Origin: Candidatus Krumholzibacteriia bacterium
GTDB taxonomy: Bacteria; Krumholzibacteriota; Krumholzibacteria; WVZY01; JAKEHA01
Reading direction: 5' to 3'
Assembly: GCA_029863355.1 (NCBI GenBank)
Contig: JAOTVO010000060.1
Span: 1 to 11,539 of the forward strand
DNA: 11,539 bases
The stretch's first letter is position 1, and each line of letters begins with the position of its first letter. Positions 1 to 6,328 of the stretch are shown here, one piece after another. The position numbers and the translations under genes are program-made. Under the pieces are notes generated by a model. That model made no database searches. It had not been told where the DNA came from and saw nothing but the letters and a program-made list of their open reading frames with translations.

Positions 1-70
1 AGACATCCATTTAAGAGGCGCCTTTACTTAACTGTACTCGATTAACTACAGAAATAGTATCATTCTTGGC

Positions 71-99
71 TTGACACGGCAAGCGAATTAACCTATCTT
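71..99 (+). promoter_or_regulatory. sigma70-like promoter of the ABM-type gene
   Basis: A perfect -35 hexamer TTGACA (71-76) lies 17 bases before TATCTT (94-99). The -10 sits inside an inverted repeat, ATTAAC (87-92) and GTTAAT (101-106), so a regulator bound there would cover it. The predicted transcript has a leader of roughly 85 bases before the ATG at 194. The hexamers and spacing are seen directly; promoter activity is inferred. Confidence 0.55.
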
Positions 100-193
100 A
101 GTTAATAAGAGAGGCGTAACCCAGGTCGTCTGAACCAACGGAAGTTACCTGGATCGGCCCTCAGCATAAGAGACAAACGCAAGGAGACTTAAC

Positions 194-514
194 ATGTATG
201 CACGCAAAGTGTTTATGACTCTGAAGACATCTTCAAACACACCTGAGCTCACCCATAGACTGGAGAAAAAGGTCATTCCCATGCTTCGCGATCTGAAGGG
301 GTTCCAGGACGAAATCACGTTCGTTACCCCCGGCCGAACGGATGCGCTCGCCATCAGTCTGTGGGACAACAAGGAGAACGCGGACACTTACAACCACGAC
401 ACGTATCCGGGAGTGTTGAAGGCTCTTGATGGGTTGCTTGAAGGCAATCCTCGGGTTGAGACCTGTGAGGTCGGCAACTCCACCTTCCACAAGCTCGCAG
501 TTTCAATAGCCTAA
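194..514 (+). CDS. ABM-superfamily dimeric alpha/beta-barrel protein
   Basis: A 106-residue protein with the look of the antibiotic-biosynthesis-monooxygenase-like (dimeric ferredoxin-fold barrel) superfamily. It opens with a short beta strand (YARKVFMTLK), then a helix ending in 'VIPMLRDLKGFQDEI', a strand 'DALAISLWDNKENADTYN', a helix 'YPGVLKALDGLLEG' and a final strand. The GFQDEI and SLWDNKENA segments are the recognisable core. Length fits a single-domain member of about 100 residues. The start is supported by AAGGAG at 181-186, eight bases before the ATG. No catalytic residues are fixed in this superfamily, so substrate and activity cannot be given; many members are uncharacterised. It stands alone, with its own promoter and a 311-base gap behind it. 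Its base composition is less GC-rich than the rest of the window, which could reflect transfer but is not proof. Confidence 0.8.
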   Translation: MYARKVFMTLKTSSNTPELTHRLEKKVIPMLRDLKGFQDEITFVTPGRTDALAISLWDNKENADTYNHDTYPGVLKALDGLLEGNPRVETCEVGNSTFHKLAVSIA

Positions 515-663
515 GGCCAATGCCGCCATCAACGCCTGTTTGAACCCGTGTTGAACGGCCCGCTGAGCCGCCCGTTTCCCCTTGATTCGACGGCATCAGC
601 GCACGGCGCCACGGCTGAACAGACGCGCTAGCGGCCCAAGGGCACTAGGTTTTCTCGCCCGGT

Positions 664-686
664 GGGGGCGGACTGAGTCCGCCCCC
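664..686. repeat. 10-bp perfect hairpin, possible terminator
   Basis: GGGGGCGGAC (664-673) and GTCCGCCCCC (677-686) are exact reverse complements around a TGA loop. On the plus strand it is followed by ATTTGG, only a weak U run, so it would be a poor classical intrinsic terminator for the gene ending at 514. On the minus strand no T run follows. It may also be one copy of a dispersed palindromic repeat. Confidence 0.5.
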
Positions 687-731
687 ATTTGGCTTCCACC
701 CAAGCACAAAGAGACAATTTCACTGGCCTGC

Positions 732-759
732 TTGATTCTCGACGCATTGAGGCTAGTAT
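732..759 (+). promoter_or_regulatory. candidate sigma70-like promoter of the DinB cluster
   Basis: TTGATT (732-737) and TAGTAT (754-759) with a 16-base spacer, each matching four of six consensus positions. It would start transcription near 766 and leave a leader of about 60 bases before the GTG at 826. Moderate support only. Confidence 0.35.
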
Positions 760-825
760 CAAGGTCCCGGTGATAGGGTCTGGCTGGTAGCGATCGTCGG
801 TCTGAGGCGGCGGAGGAGCACAACG

Positions 826-1293
826 GTGGGAACCGAGCAAGAACTGACCGACTACACGTACCGCGGCACCCGCGCCCTGGTGCTTCTGCACGAGCGGCAC
901 ATGAACGAGTTCCTCGACACCTGGAAGGCGGCCAAGCGGGCGGGAGTCGCGCTGCCCAAGACTGACGACCCCGCCTACCAGTCCCTGGACACGCTCCTCC
1001 GGCACGTCCTCAGCTGCGCGCGCGGATACATGACCTGGACGTGCAAGATGCTCGAGCTGCCGGACCCCCAGATACGCCCGGTGCCCGGCCTCGATGAGAT
1101 CGCGCAAAGGGTCGATGACTATCTCGAGCACCTGCTCGCGCAATGGCGCACGCCGCTTTCCGCCGTCACCGAAAAGCAGCTCGATCGTGAATATACCGCG
1201 CGCTGGGGCGGTACATACTGCGTCGACGCCATGCTCGAACACGCGGTCATGCACCCGATCCGGCATCGCTTTCAGCTCGAGGAACTGGTGTAG
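826..1293 (+). CDS. DinB-like four-helix-bundle protein (putative metal-dependent)
   Basis: A 155-residue protein that fits the DinB/YfiT-like putative metalloenzyme fold in length and in its histidine pattern. A helical segment carries His60 (LLRHVLSCARGYM), and the last helix carries the hallmark cluster 'EHAVMHPIRHRFQ' with His139, His143 and His147. In this superfamily one histidine from helix 2 and an HxxxH pair in the last helix normally bind a divalent metal; here these would be His60, His143 and His147. The start is a GTG at 826 preceded by GGAGGAG (812-818) with good spacing. It probably leads a plus-strand cluster, since its stop codon is 11 bases from the next start and the next Shine-Dalgarno overlaps it. 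Substrate is unknown; thiol-S-transferase, hydrolase or stress roles are all known in relatives. Confidence 0.75.
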   Translation: MGTEQELTDYTYRGTRALVLLHERHMNEFLDTWKAAKRAGVALPKTDDPAYQSLDTLLRHVLSCARGYMTWTCKMLELPDPQIRPVPGLDEIAQRVDDYLEHLLAQWRTPLSAVTEKQLDREYTARWGGTYCVDAMLEHAVMHPIRHRFQLEELV

Positions 1294-1304
1294 AGGAGGT
1301 GCCG

Positions 1305-1524
1305 ATGTACAGCAAAACGTGGGTGACAGTGACGGTGGTATTGTGCGTGGTTTTCGCTGTCCTTGCGTTCCCGATCTTCATACGGGGCGAAGGGCCCGAC
1401 TGTCGCGATCGCGTATACTCTCATTGGTTTCGCCGTCATCTGGTTCGCGTATTTCGCCCGAGCGTGGGTGTTCTCACGACCGGGGTTCTGGAATCACAAG
1501 CGTGACGGAAGAGAGCCGAAGTAA
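1305..1524 (+). pseudogene. small two-TM membrane protein, frame broken near 1384-1397
   Basis: The ATG at 1305 has an excellent AGGAGG-type site (1294-1299) that overlaps the preceding stop codon. The first frame gives MYSKTWVTV and a hydrophobic segment to about residue 27, then turns into an arginine-rich tail with no membrane character and stops at 1505. In the +1 frame, from 1396 onward, the DNA encodes a second clear membrane segment (TVAIAYTLIGFAVIWFAYFA) and a charged tail ending 'HKRDGREPK', with a TAA at 1522-1524, 26 bases before the next gene. Joined, they make a protein of about 73 residues with two membrane segments. One extra base in GGGG (1384-1387) or GGGCCC (1392-1397) would explain the break. 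It may be a real frameshift mutation, an assembly or sequencing error, or programmed +1 slippage. Function is not recognisable. Confidence 0.6.
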
Positions 1525-1550
1525 AGTTGGTTTCTCGGGAGCCAGAAGAG

Positions 1551-2000
1551 GTGAAGCAAGTGTTAAAGCAGCCTCTGGTTTTCTGCCTATTGGCATTCTG
1601 GCTTATCGGATGTTCAGAATCGAAGCAGGTGACACTGGAGTTCCGCATTGCGGAAGACGAACCAGCTCCGGGACTGAAGGAATTGGAATTCGGTCGGACC
1701 GGGAAGCGCTTCTATTTTCATGAAGAGGTGCTGGTCAACCAGTCCGACGTCGATTCGGCGTTCGCGACCATGCAGAACGGACGCTGGGCGGTGGAACTCA
1801 TGCTCACGGCGGCTGGGAGCCGGAAGTTCGAAGAGCTGACAGAGGGCAACGTGGGAAAACAGTGCGGCATGTTCCTGAACGGGGAGCTCGTGTCCGCACC
1901 CCGGATCATGGCTCCCATTCGCGTGGGGCGAGCCATCGTCGCGAGTGACTTCACCGAGGCGGAGGCGCGTCGGGTCGCGCAAGGGCTGTCACAACCCTAG
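1551..2000 (+). CDS. lipoprotein with a stand-alone SecD P1-head domain
   Basis: From the GTG at 1551 this is 149 residues. It has a short basic start, a hydrophobic segment and a lipobox L-I-G-C with Cys21, so it should be lipidated and anchored in the envelope. Nearly the whole mature part resembles the periplasmic P1-head domain of SecD. The segment 'WAVELMLTAAGSRKFEEL', then 'NVGKQCGMFLNGELVSAPRI', 'GRAIVASDFTEAEARRVAQG' follows the SecD order (LTPEGAKKFAEIT, NVG..LAIVLDG.V.SAP.I, G.A.I.G.FT.EEA..LA..L). In SecDF this domain works in the proton-driven late step of protein export; here no SecD membrane domain is present, so direct export activity is unlikely. The start could instead be the GTG at 1560, which has AGAGG at 1546-1550; the lipobox is unaffected. 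It is the last gene of the DinB cluster. Confidence 0.72.
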   Translation: MKQVLKQPLVFCLLAFWLIGCSESKQVTLEFRIAEDEPAPGLKELEFGRTGKRFYFHEEVLVNQSDVDSAFATMQNGRWAVELMLTAAGSRKFEELTEGNVGKQCGMFLNGELVSAPRIMAPIRVGRAIVASDFTEAEARRVAQGLSQP

Positions 2001-2082
2001 CGCAGCGCCGTGCCGATCGCTGAACTCATGGGCCGCTGATCGACGCCCGGGTACGTGCGGACCCGCAGCTCCCTTTTTCCCC

Positions 2083-2111
2083 TGGACAGCCAAGTCCCAG
2101 CGGCCTAGATT
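2083..2111 (+). promoter_or_regulatory. sigma70-like promoter of the 2158 gene
   Basis: TGGACA (2083-2088, five of six) and TAGATT (2106-2111, four of six) are separated by exactly 17 bases. Predicted transcription start is near 2118, about 40 bases before the ATG at 2158. The hexamers resemble those at 3684-3713. Confidence 0.45.
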
Positions 2112-2157
2112 CATTCCATAGACCCCGCCGCCCACCGGTCGACGCTAGGAGGCCATC

Positions 2158-2745
2158 ATGACCCTCTCAAGCTCGCGGCGCGGGAACCCCCCACCCCGAC
2201 GCGGTCGTATCCGTCCAGCGACCCCACGCCCCTACCACACGCGTACGATACTCTTCTGGCTCGTCTTCGGCCTGGCCGTTGCGGCCAGCGATGGCTGCAA
2301 AGATCCGTCATCTCCCTGCGGCTCCGATTGGACGCCCGTGGAATACCCCGGCCGTCACGGCAACCGCGTGAGCATTCCCCAGGGAATCTGGGGAGACGTG
2401 TGGTTCTGGCAAGGGAACTTCATGCCCAACTGCCCCACCGGGACCATCACCGCAGTGGGCCGAGAGATGAGAATCCACGAGCTCACGTCCTTTCAGGACG
2501 TGGTCCAATCGCAAGGAGCCTTTTTCGAACAGATCAACACCCCGCTCGTCGCTACTGCCTGGGCGGACGCGCAAGGCTTCTTTCAGGTCAAGCTCCCACC
2601 AGGTGAGTACAGCGTGTTCGCCGTAGAAGATACGCTGTTCTACGCAAACCGGTTCGATGGAGCGGGGAACATCTATCCCGTTACGGTCGACGCGGACAAA
2701 GTCACCGGCATTCGATTCGACATCGACTACCGAGCGGCTTACTAG
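2158..2745 (+). CDS. secreted/lipoprotein-like protein with carboxypeptidase-regulatory-like C-terminus
   Basis: A 195-residue protein. The ATG is fixed by AGGAGG (2147-2152) five bases upstream. It has an unusually long, Arg/Pro-rich n-region (residues 1-30), a hydrophobic segment (31-43), and Cys47 in 'ASDGC'. Asp at -2 makes this a poor lipobox, so lipidation is possible but doubtful. The body starts with 'QGIWGDVWFWQGNFMP' and ends with 'DAQGFFQVKLPPGEYSVFAV', 'LFYANRF' and a final beta strand. This resembles the carboxypeptidase-regulatory-like (transthyretin-type) beta-sandwich found in envelope proteins of Bacteroidetes-type bacteria, where such domains bind or scaffold rather than catalyse. 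It converges on mqnD with only 23 bases between stop codons and no visible terminator. Specific function unknown. Confidence 0.7.
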   Translation: MTLSSSRRGNPPPRRGRIRPATPRPYHTRTILFWLVFGLAVAASDGCKDPSSPCGSDWTPVEYPGRHGNRVSIPQGIWGDVWFWQGNFMPNCPTGTITAVGREMRIHELTSFQDVVQSQGAFFEQINTPLVATAWADAQGFFQVKLPPGEYSVFAVEDTLFYANRFDGAGNIYPVTVDADKVTGIRFDIDYRAAY

Positions 2746-2768
2746 CGCTGTCGGGGAGAGGTTCCTGG

Positions 2769-3605
2769 CTAGAACTCGATGGCATCCACCTTTGGCTTCT
2801 CCGCGATCATGCCTCTCTCCACCGCCCGCCTGAACAACTCCTCCAGCGCCCGCCGCCCCTCTTCACCCATATCCACCGTGTCCTCGTTCACGTACATGCG
2901 CACGAAGGTGCGGCAGGTGTCGCGGTCGATGCCGCGGCCGAACTGCATGGCGTAGTCGAGGGCGTCGTCTTCGTGGGCGCGGGCGTAGACGATACTTTCT
3001 TTGAGGGCGCGGGCGATGGTGTGCATGGTCTGGTCGCCGAGGCGGCGGTCGATGACGTCGAGGCCGAGGGGGATGGGGAGGCCGGTGTCGTCCGTCCAGG
3101 CTTTGCCGAGGTCGAGTACGAGGTGGAGGCCGGTCTGCTGCCACGTGAGCTGACCTTCGTGAATGATGACGGCGGCGTCGGCTTGGCCGCTCTGCACGGC
3201 GTCGATGACCTTGTCGAACGCTACCTGCACGGGCTGGAAGGGCGCGCCGACGAAGAGGCGGAGGAGCATGTACGCCGTCGTAAAATCGCCGGGGACGGCG
3301 ATGCGTTTGTTCGCGAGATCGGAGAGGGTCATGGGCTCCGGCGCGAGGAGGATGGGCCCATAGTTGCGGCCGACGGACGCGCCGCAGGACATGATGCGGT
3401 AGCGGTGGGCGACTTCGGGATACACGGCGGCGGAGATGGCGGTCACGGGAAGCTCGCCTTTGCGGGCCTTCTGGTTGAGGGTCTGAATATCGGCCATCAC
3501 GTGGTCGACTTGGTAGCCGGGGATGGTCACGATCCGCTTGGCGAGGGCATAGAACATGAACGCGTCGTCGGCGTCGGGGCTGTGTCCGATGAGGAGTGTC
3601 TGCAT
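2769..3605 (-). CDS. mqnD: 1,4-dihydroxy-6-naphthoate synthase (menaquinone, futalosine pathway)
   Basis: A 278-residue protein of the MqnA/MqnD family, which has a periplasmic-binding-protein-like fold but works in the cytoplasm. MqnD converts cyclic dehypoxanthine futalosine to 1,4-dihydroxy-6-naphthoate in the futalosine route to menaquinone. Visible signatures are 'GHSPDADDAFMFYAL' near the N-terminus, 'DIQTLNQKARKGELPVTAIS' (39-58), 'CGASVGRNYGPILLA' (74-88), 'VPGDFTTAYMLL' (104-115), 'AAVIIHEGQLTW' with His149 matching the proposed catalytic histidine of MqnD, 'TGLPIPLG' and 'YVNEDTVDMGEEG'. These fit MqnD better than MqnA. I chose the ATG at 3605 because GGAGG lies five bases upstream and the family starts here; the 38 extra residues upstream are Arg/Pro-rich and unlike the family. 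No other mqn gene is in the window. Confidence 0.9.
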   Translation of the reverse strand: MQTLLIGHSPDADDAFMFYALAKRIVTIPGYQVDHVMADIQTLNQKARKGELPVTAISAAVYPEVAHRYRIMSCGASVGRNYGPILLAPEPMTLSDLANKRIAVPGDFTTAYMLLRLFVGAPFQPVQVAFDKVIDAVQSGQADAAVIIHEGQLTWQQTGLHLVLDLGKAWTDDTGLPIPLGLDVIDRRLGDQTMHTIARALKESIVYARAHEDDALDYAMQFGRGIDRDTCRTFVRMYVNEDTVDMGEEGRRALEELFRRAVERGMIAEKPKVDAIEF

Positions 3606-3625
3606 GGGGCCTCCGGGAAAGGGAC

Positions 3626-3654
3626 ATGTTAGCGGACGGACAGGCATCTGTAAA
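3626..3654 (-). promoter_or_regulatory. candidate sigma70-like promoter of mqnD
   Basis: Read on the minus strand: TTTACA (3654-3649), a 17-base spacer, and TAACAT (3631-3626). The transcript would begin close to 3619, leaving about 14 bases including the GGAGG site before the mqnD start. Confidence 0.4.
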
Positions 3655-3683
3655 CGGGGTTGCCTGGGTCGGGAGTGGCGGGA

Positions 3684-3713
3684 TGGACAGGTTGGGGGAG
3701 AGAGACGTAGACT
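3684..3713 (+). promoter_or_regulatory. candidate promoter of the 3743 lipoprotein gene
   Basis: TGGACA (3684-3689) and TAGACT (3708-3713) with an 18-base spacer, similar to the pair at 2083-2111. Transcription would start near 3720. It is divergent from the mqnD promoter in a 137-base gap. Confidence 0.35.
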
Positions 3714-3742
3714 GGCCAAGTGGAAGCTGGGTTGTGAATCAC

Positions 3743-4564
3743 ATGGTCATGAGTAGAGCATCTGGATGCCGGCGGCGATCGCTGGGGAAGGTCTGTGTGG
3801 CTCTTGCGCTGGCGTTTGCCATGGCGTGCAGCTCGACGGATCGGGAGTGGGACGAGGCGGAGCGCGCTGGCACGGCGGAGTCGTACACGCGCTTCATAGA
3901 GGCGCACCCGGATCACTACTACGCGACGATCGCGCGCATTCGCATAGAGATGGCGAAGGAAGATGGAGACTGGGAACGGGCGGTCGCGCGAAACAGCCGG
4001 GAAGGCTACGAAGCTTTCCTGCAAAGCTGGCCGCAGGGGCAGTATGGCGCACGGGCGATCGCCGGCGTGGAATCGCTCACGACGTCCACGGTCCGCCTGA
4101 GTATGCCGCGCCGCGCCACGCTCTCGGGCACGGTGTGGATCTCGGGTGACACGCTAATCGCGCGGGAAGCGGGTACTGGGCGCAGCCTGCGGCTCCGGAA
4201 GTACATGATCGCGAGAATCGAGATCGACTGGGCGTACGAGGAGAGCCCGGTCATTTTCTCGCTGGACCCGACGGCGGACAGCACGGCGGCGCTGCCGGTC
4301 CTGAACCGCCTGGCGGCCACGCCGGCGGCGATGCGGATTCACCTGCGCGACGGCACGTCGGTCGCGGTCGATCCGGCCACGGTCCGCCCGCGACGACTGG
4401 AGCTGGACACGCGTCAGACGGTTCTGGGCTCGTCGCGGGAAGGGGACACGACGCGGGTGCACCTGCGCCTGGCGCCCTTCCGGCAGATGTACGCGCCCCG
4501 GGTTCTGCTCGCGGACAGTCTGAGGCTGGCGCCGGAAGAGATTCGCTTCGGCCCGGACGAGTAG
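3743..4564 (+). CDS. putative lipoprotein with two TPR-like helical repeats
   Basis: From the ATG at 3743 this is 273 residues; the ATG at 3749 is equally possible, and neither has a clear Shine-Dalgarno. The frame is open further upstream, but that part overlaps the mqnD start and is not needed. A basic stretch (RRRSLGK) leads into a hydrophobic segment and 'AFAMACSS', an acceptable though not ideal lipobox. Just after it are two related helical units, 'AGTAESYTRFIEAHPDHYYA' and 'NSREGYEAFLQSWPQGQYGA', a motif common in TPR-like envelope proteins. The rest is beta-rich, with repeated short strands and an 'EIRFGPDE' end, and I do not recognise a family. It converges on the anti-sigma gene with 34 bases between stops. 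A scaffold or binding role is a guess. Confidence 0.65.
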   Translation: MVMSRASGCRRRSLGKVCVALALAFAMACSSTDREWDEAERAGTAESYTRFIEAHPDHYYATIARIRIEMAKEDGDWERAVARNSREGYEAFLQSWPQGQYGARAIAGVESLTTSTVRLSMPRRATLSGTVWISGDTLIAREAGTGRSLRLRKYMIARIEIDWAYEESPVIFSLDPTADSTAALPVLNRLAATPAAMRIHLRDGTSVAVDPATVRPRRLELDTRQTVLGSSREGDTTRVHLRLAPFRQMYAPRVLLADSLRLAPEEIRFGPDE

Positions 4565-4598
4565 ACGGCACCCACCGCGACGATTTCCGGAACAATCG

Positions 4599-5624
4599 CT
4601 ACTTGCGGACGGTGAAGCGGGAGCGCGCCGCGATGGAGATGCGCTCGCCGTAGTGCGCCTCGATTTGGAGGACGTAGTCGCCGGCGGAAAAACGGCGGCC
4701 GCGCAGGTCGAGGAAGAAGCGGCCGTCGTCGAAGTACTTCTGCGCGATGGCGTCGCGGAAGATCTCGACGGCCTGGGCGTCGGTGATCACGACCTGGTAC
4801 TGGTCGGCGCCGGCGGCGACGCGGTCGAGGTCGACGACGATCACGATGTGGTCGATGCGGCGCATGTTGAGGGTGGCGTCGGGCTCGGCGCCTCCGCCTC
4901 CGCCGCCGCGGGTGGCCAGGCGGATGGGAAGCTCCTGGACGGGCGTGCGGCTGGAGAGCACGTCGAGGGGCGCCCATTGGGCGGCGGGTCCGCCGGTCAC
5001 GGTGCGCGAGGTGTACACGACGGCGACCGTCACGGCCACGGCGGCGGTGACCAGTGTGGTGACGACGGCCGCGCGGCGCTGAGGTGGCACGAGTGCGACG
5101 AGCTTCTTGAGCGCGGCGCCCAACGCGGCGAGGCGCTCGCGCCAGCCGGCGGGAGCGGAGGAGGAAGGGGGAAACGGCGGCGCGCCACTGGGCGCGCCCA
5201 GAGGAGCCCGCGCGCGCGCGGCGCCGCCGGCCGCATCCTCCAACTTGGCCTGTTCCCCCGCCTCTGCTGTCAGATCGACGCGCGCCGCGAGCAGCGTCTG
5301 CGCGCGCTCGTAGTCCTTGATGCACCGGGGGCACGCGTCGAGGTGGGCCCAGATGGTCTCGTTCTCCTCGTCGCTGAACTCGGCGGGGGACTCGGCGAAC
5401 TCGACGATGAGGCGCGCGGCGAGGTGCGCATCGTCGATGCGCGCGTGGTGAGTCCGCAGCTGCTCGGCGAGCCAGCCGGTCTCCGTCGCCTCGCGGCGGC
5501 AATTGACGCACTGGGCGAGGTGGGCCTCGAGGGCCTCGTCCTGGTCCCTCTCGATGCGTCCAGCGGCCTGCGACAGAATGAGATCGCTGGCGTCGCTACA
5601 GGAAATGCCGGGTTCGTCGGTCAT
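4599..5624 (-). CDS. single-pass membrane anti-sigma factor with two zinc-finger motifs
   Basis: A 341-residue protein from the ATG at 5624; an in-frame GTG at 5633 is an alternative, and neither has a strong ribosome binding site. The cytoplasmic part has Cys9 and His35-x3-Cys39-x2-Cys42, the classic zinc-binding anti-sigma (zf-HC2/ZAS) pattern, and a second His94-x3-Cys98-x2-Cys101. A linker rich in Ala, Pro, Gly and Ser (about 130-160) leads to one membrane segment (about 185-204). After it come a glycine run and a C-terminal domain with alternating strands ending 'GDYVLQIEAHYGERISIAAR', which looks like a beta-sandwich on the outer side of the inner membrane. It lies 87 bases behind the ECF sigma gene, its expected partner. 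By family knowledge it should hold the sigma factor inactive at the membrane until it is cleaved or changes shape. Confidence 0.85.
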   Translation of the reverse strand: MTDEPGISCSDASDLILSQAAGRIERDQDEALEAHLAQCVNCRREATETGWLAEQLRTHHARIDDAHLAARLIVEFAESPAEFSDEENETIWAHLDACPRCIKDYERAQTLLAARVDLTAEAGEQAKLEDAAGGAARARAPLGAPSGAPPFPPSSSAPAGWRERLAALGAALKKLVALVPPQRRAAVVTTLVTAAVAVTVAVVYTSRTVTGGPAAQWAPLDVLSSRTPVQELPIRLATRGGGGGGAEPDATLNMRRIDHIVIVVDLDRVAAGADQYQVVITDAQAVEIFRDAIAQKYFDDGRFFLDLRGRRFSAGDYVLQIEAHYGERISIAARSRFTVRK

Positions 5625-5711
5625 GGCTGTCACACGATCTGCGGGCGATCCTCGGCGATCGCCGGGACCGCTCCCCCTTTCCCTATTCAGGTCGAATCAT
5701 CCGCTTTCCCG

Positions 5712-6275
5712 TTACAAGGCCTGGTCGCGAAGCGCTACGGCCCTGTCGCGGCAGCGTTTGAGCCGCACGCGCAGGTTCGCGCGCGCGATCCCGATCTCAT
5801 CGGCGGCCTCCTCGAAAGTGCGCTCCTCGAGAAAGAGCGCGCGAAAGAGCTGCTGGCAGGCCTGGCCGAGGCGTTGGAACACGTATGCAAACAGCTCCTG
5901 GTCGGCGAGGCGCTCGTCGAGGCCAGCCGCCGGATCGGCCGCGCCTTCGGGCGTGTTGGGCGCAGCCTCGGCGCGCTCGGCGCCGGGGTCGTCGCCGGGA
6001 TGGCTGAAGATGGTGCGCGAGAGCTGGTGGCGGCGGTTGTGGTCGATCATGTGGCAGATGGTCACGCGGCGTACCAGTCCCCACAGATTCTCGATCTCGC
6101 CGGCGGCGCGGACGGTCTTGAGTACGTTCAAGAGGCACCCCTGCCGCACGTCCTCCCAGTCGGGAAACGCGTAGACGCGGCTGCGCACGAGGGGCGTGAT
6201 GCGCTCGCGCACGACCTCGGCGGCCCAGTCTTCGCGGGCGCGCAGTCCGTCCAGAATCTCGTCGTCGGTGCGCAT
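5712..6275 (-). CDS. ECF-type RNA polymerase sigma factor
   Basis: A 187-residue sigma70-family protein with the two-domain size of an ECF factor. Region 2 spans about 20-82, with 'DWEDVRQGCLLNVLKTVR' in the RNA-polymerase-binding part and 'LWGLVRRVTICHMIDHNRR' in the -10-recognition part. A variable Gly/Ala/Pro-rich linker follows, then region 4 (about 125-185) with the helix-turn-helix 'RTFEEAADEIGIARANLRVRLKRCRDRA'. The ATG at 6275 is the only sensible start; the open frame upstream runs into the TPR-CHAT gene and has no suitable codon. The Shine-Dalgarno is weak, so it may be translated partly by coupling to the TPR-CHAT gene, whose stop lies 53 bases upstream. It should direct transcription of a regulon released when the anti-sigma factor next to it lets go. 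Target promoters are not identifiable here. Confidence 0.88.
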   Translation of the reverse strand: MRTDDEILDGLRAREDWAAEVVRERITPLVRSRVYAFPDWEDVRQGCLLNVLKTVRAAGEIENLWGLVRRVTICHMIDHNRRHQLSRTIFSHPGDDPGAERAEAAPNTPEGAADPAAGLDERLADQELFAYVFQRLGQACQQLFRALFLEERTFEEAADEIGIARANLRVRLKRCRDRAVALRDQAL

Positions 6276-6328
6276 GGTCCGTGCGGCGGGCGGCGCTGCA
6301 GGCGGCCGTCCCCCCGGGAGATTAACCG

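Larger units (their letters stand above)
515..825. other. intergenic region with hairpin and promoter, no gene
   Basis: I see no credible gene in this 311-base gap. Reading frames here lack ribosome binding sites and give Arg/Pro-rich shadow peptides. It contains a weak imperfect GC-rich inverted repeat around 553-578, a strong hairpin at 664-686 and a likely promoter at 732-759 for the following cluster. Confidence 0.6.

Noticed and set aside
628..1266. A 212-residue minus-strand open frame opposite the DinB-like gene
   Set aside because: It crosses the intergenic hairpin and runs antisense to a gene with a conserved histidine pattern and a good ribosome binding site.
1094..1723. A 209-residue plus-strand frame spanning the DinB end, the small membrane gene and the lipoprotein start
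   Set aside because: It is Ser/Arg-rich, crosses three genes in other frames and has no ribosome binding site. It is a shadow, and it is not the frame that restores the broken membrane gene.
2973..3632. A 219-residue plus-strand open frame opposite mqnD
   Set aside because: It overlaps a clear mqnD gene and has a repetitive acidic/Gly composition and no homology I recognise.
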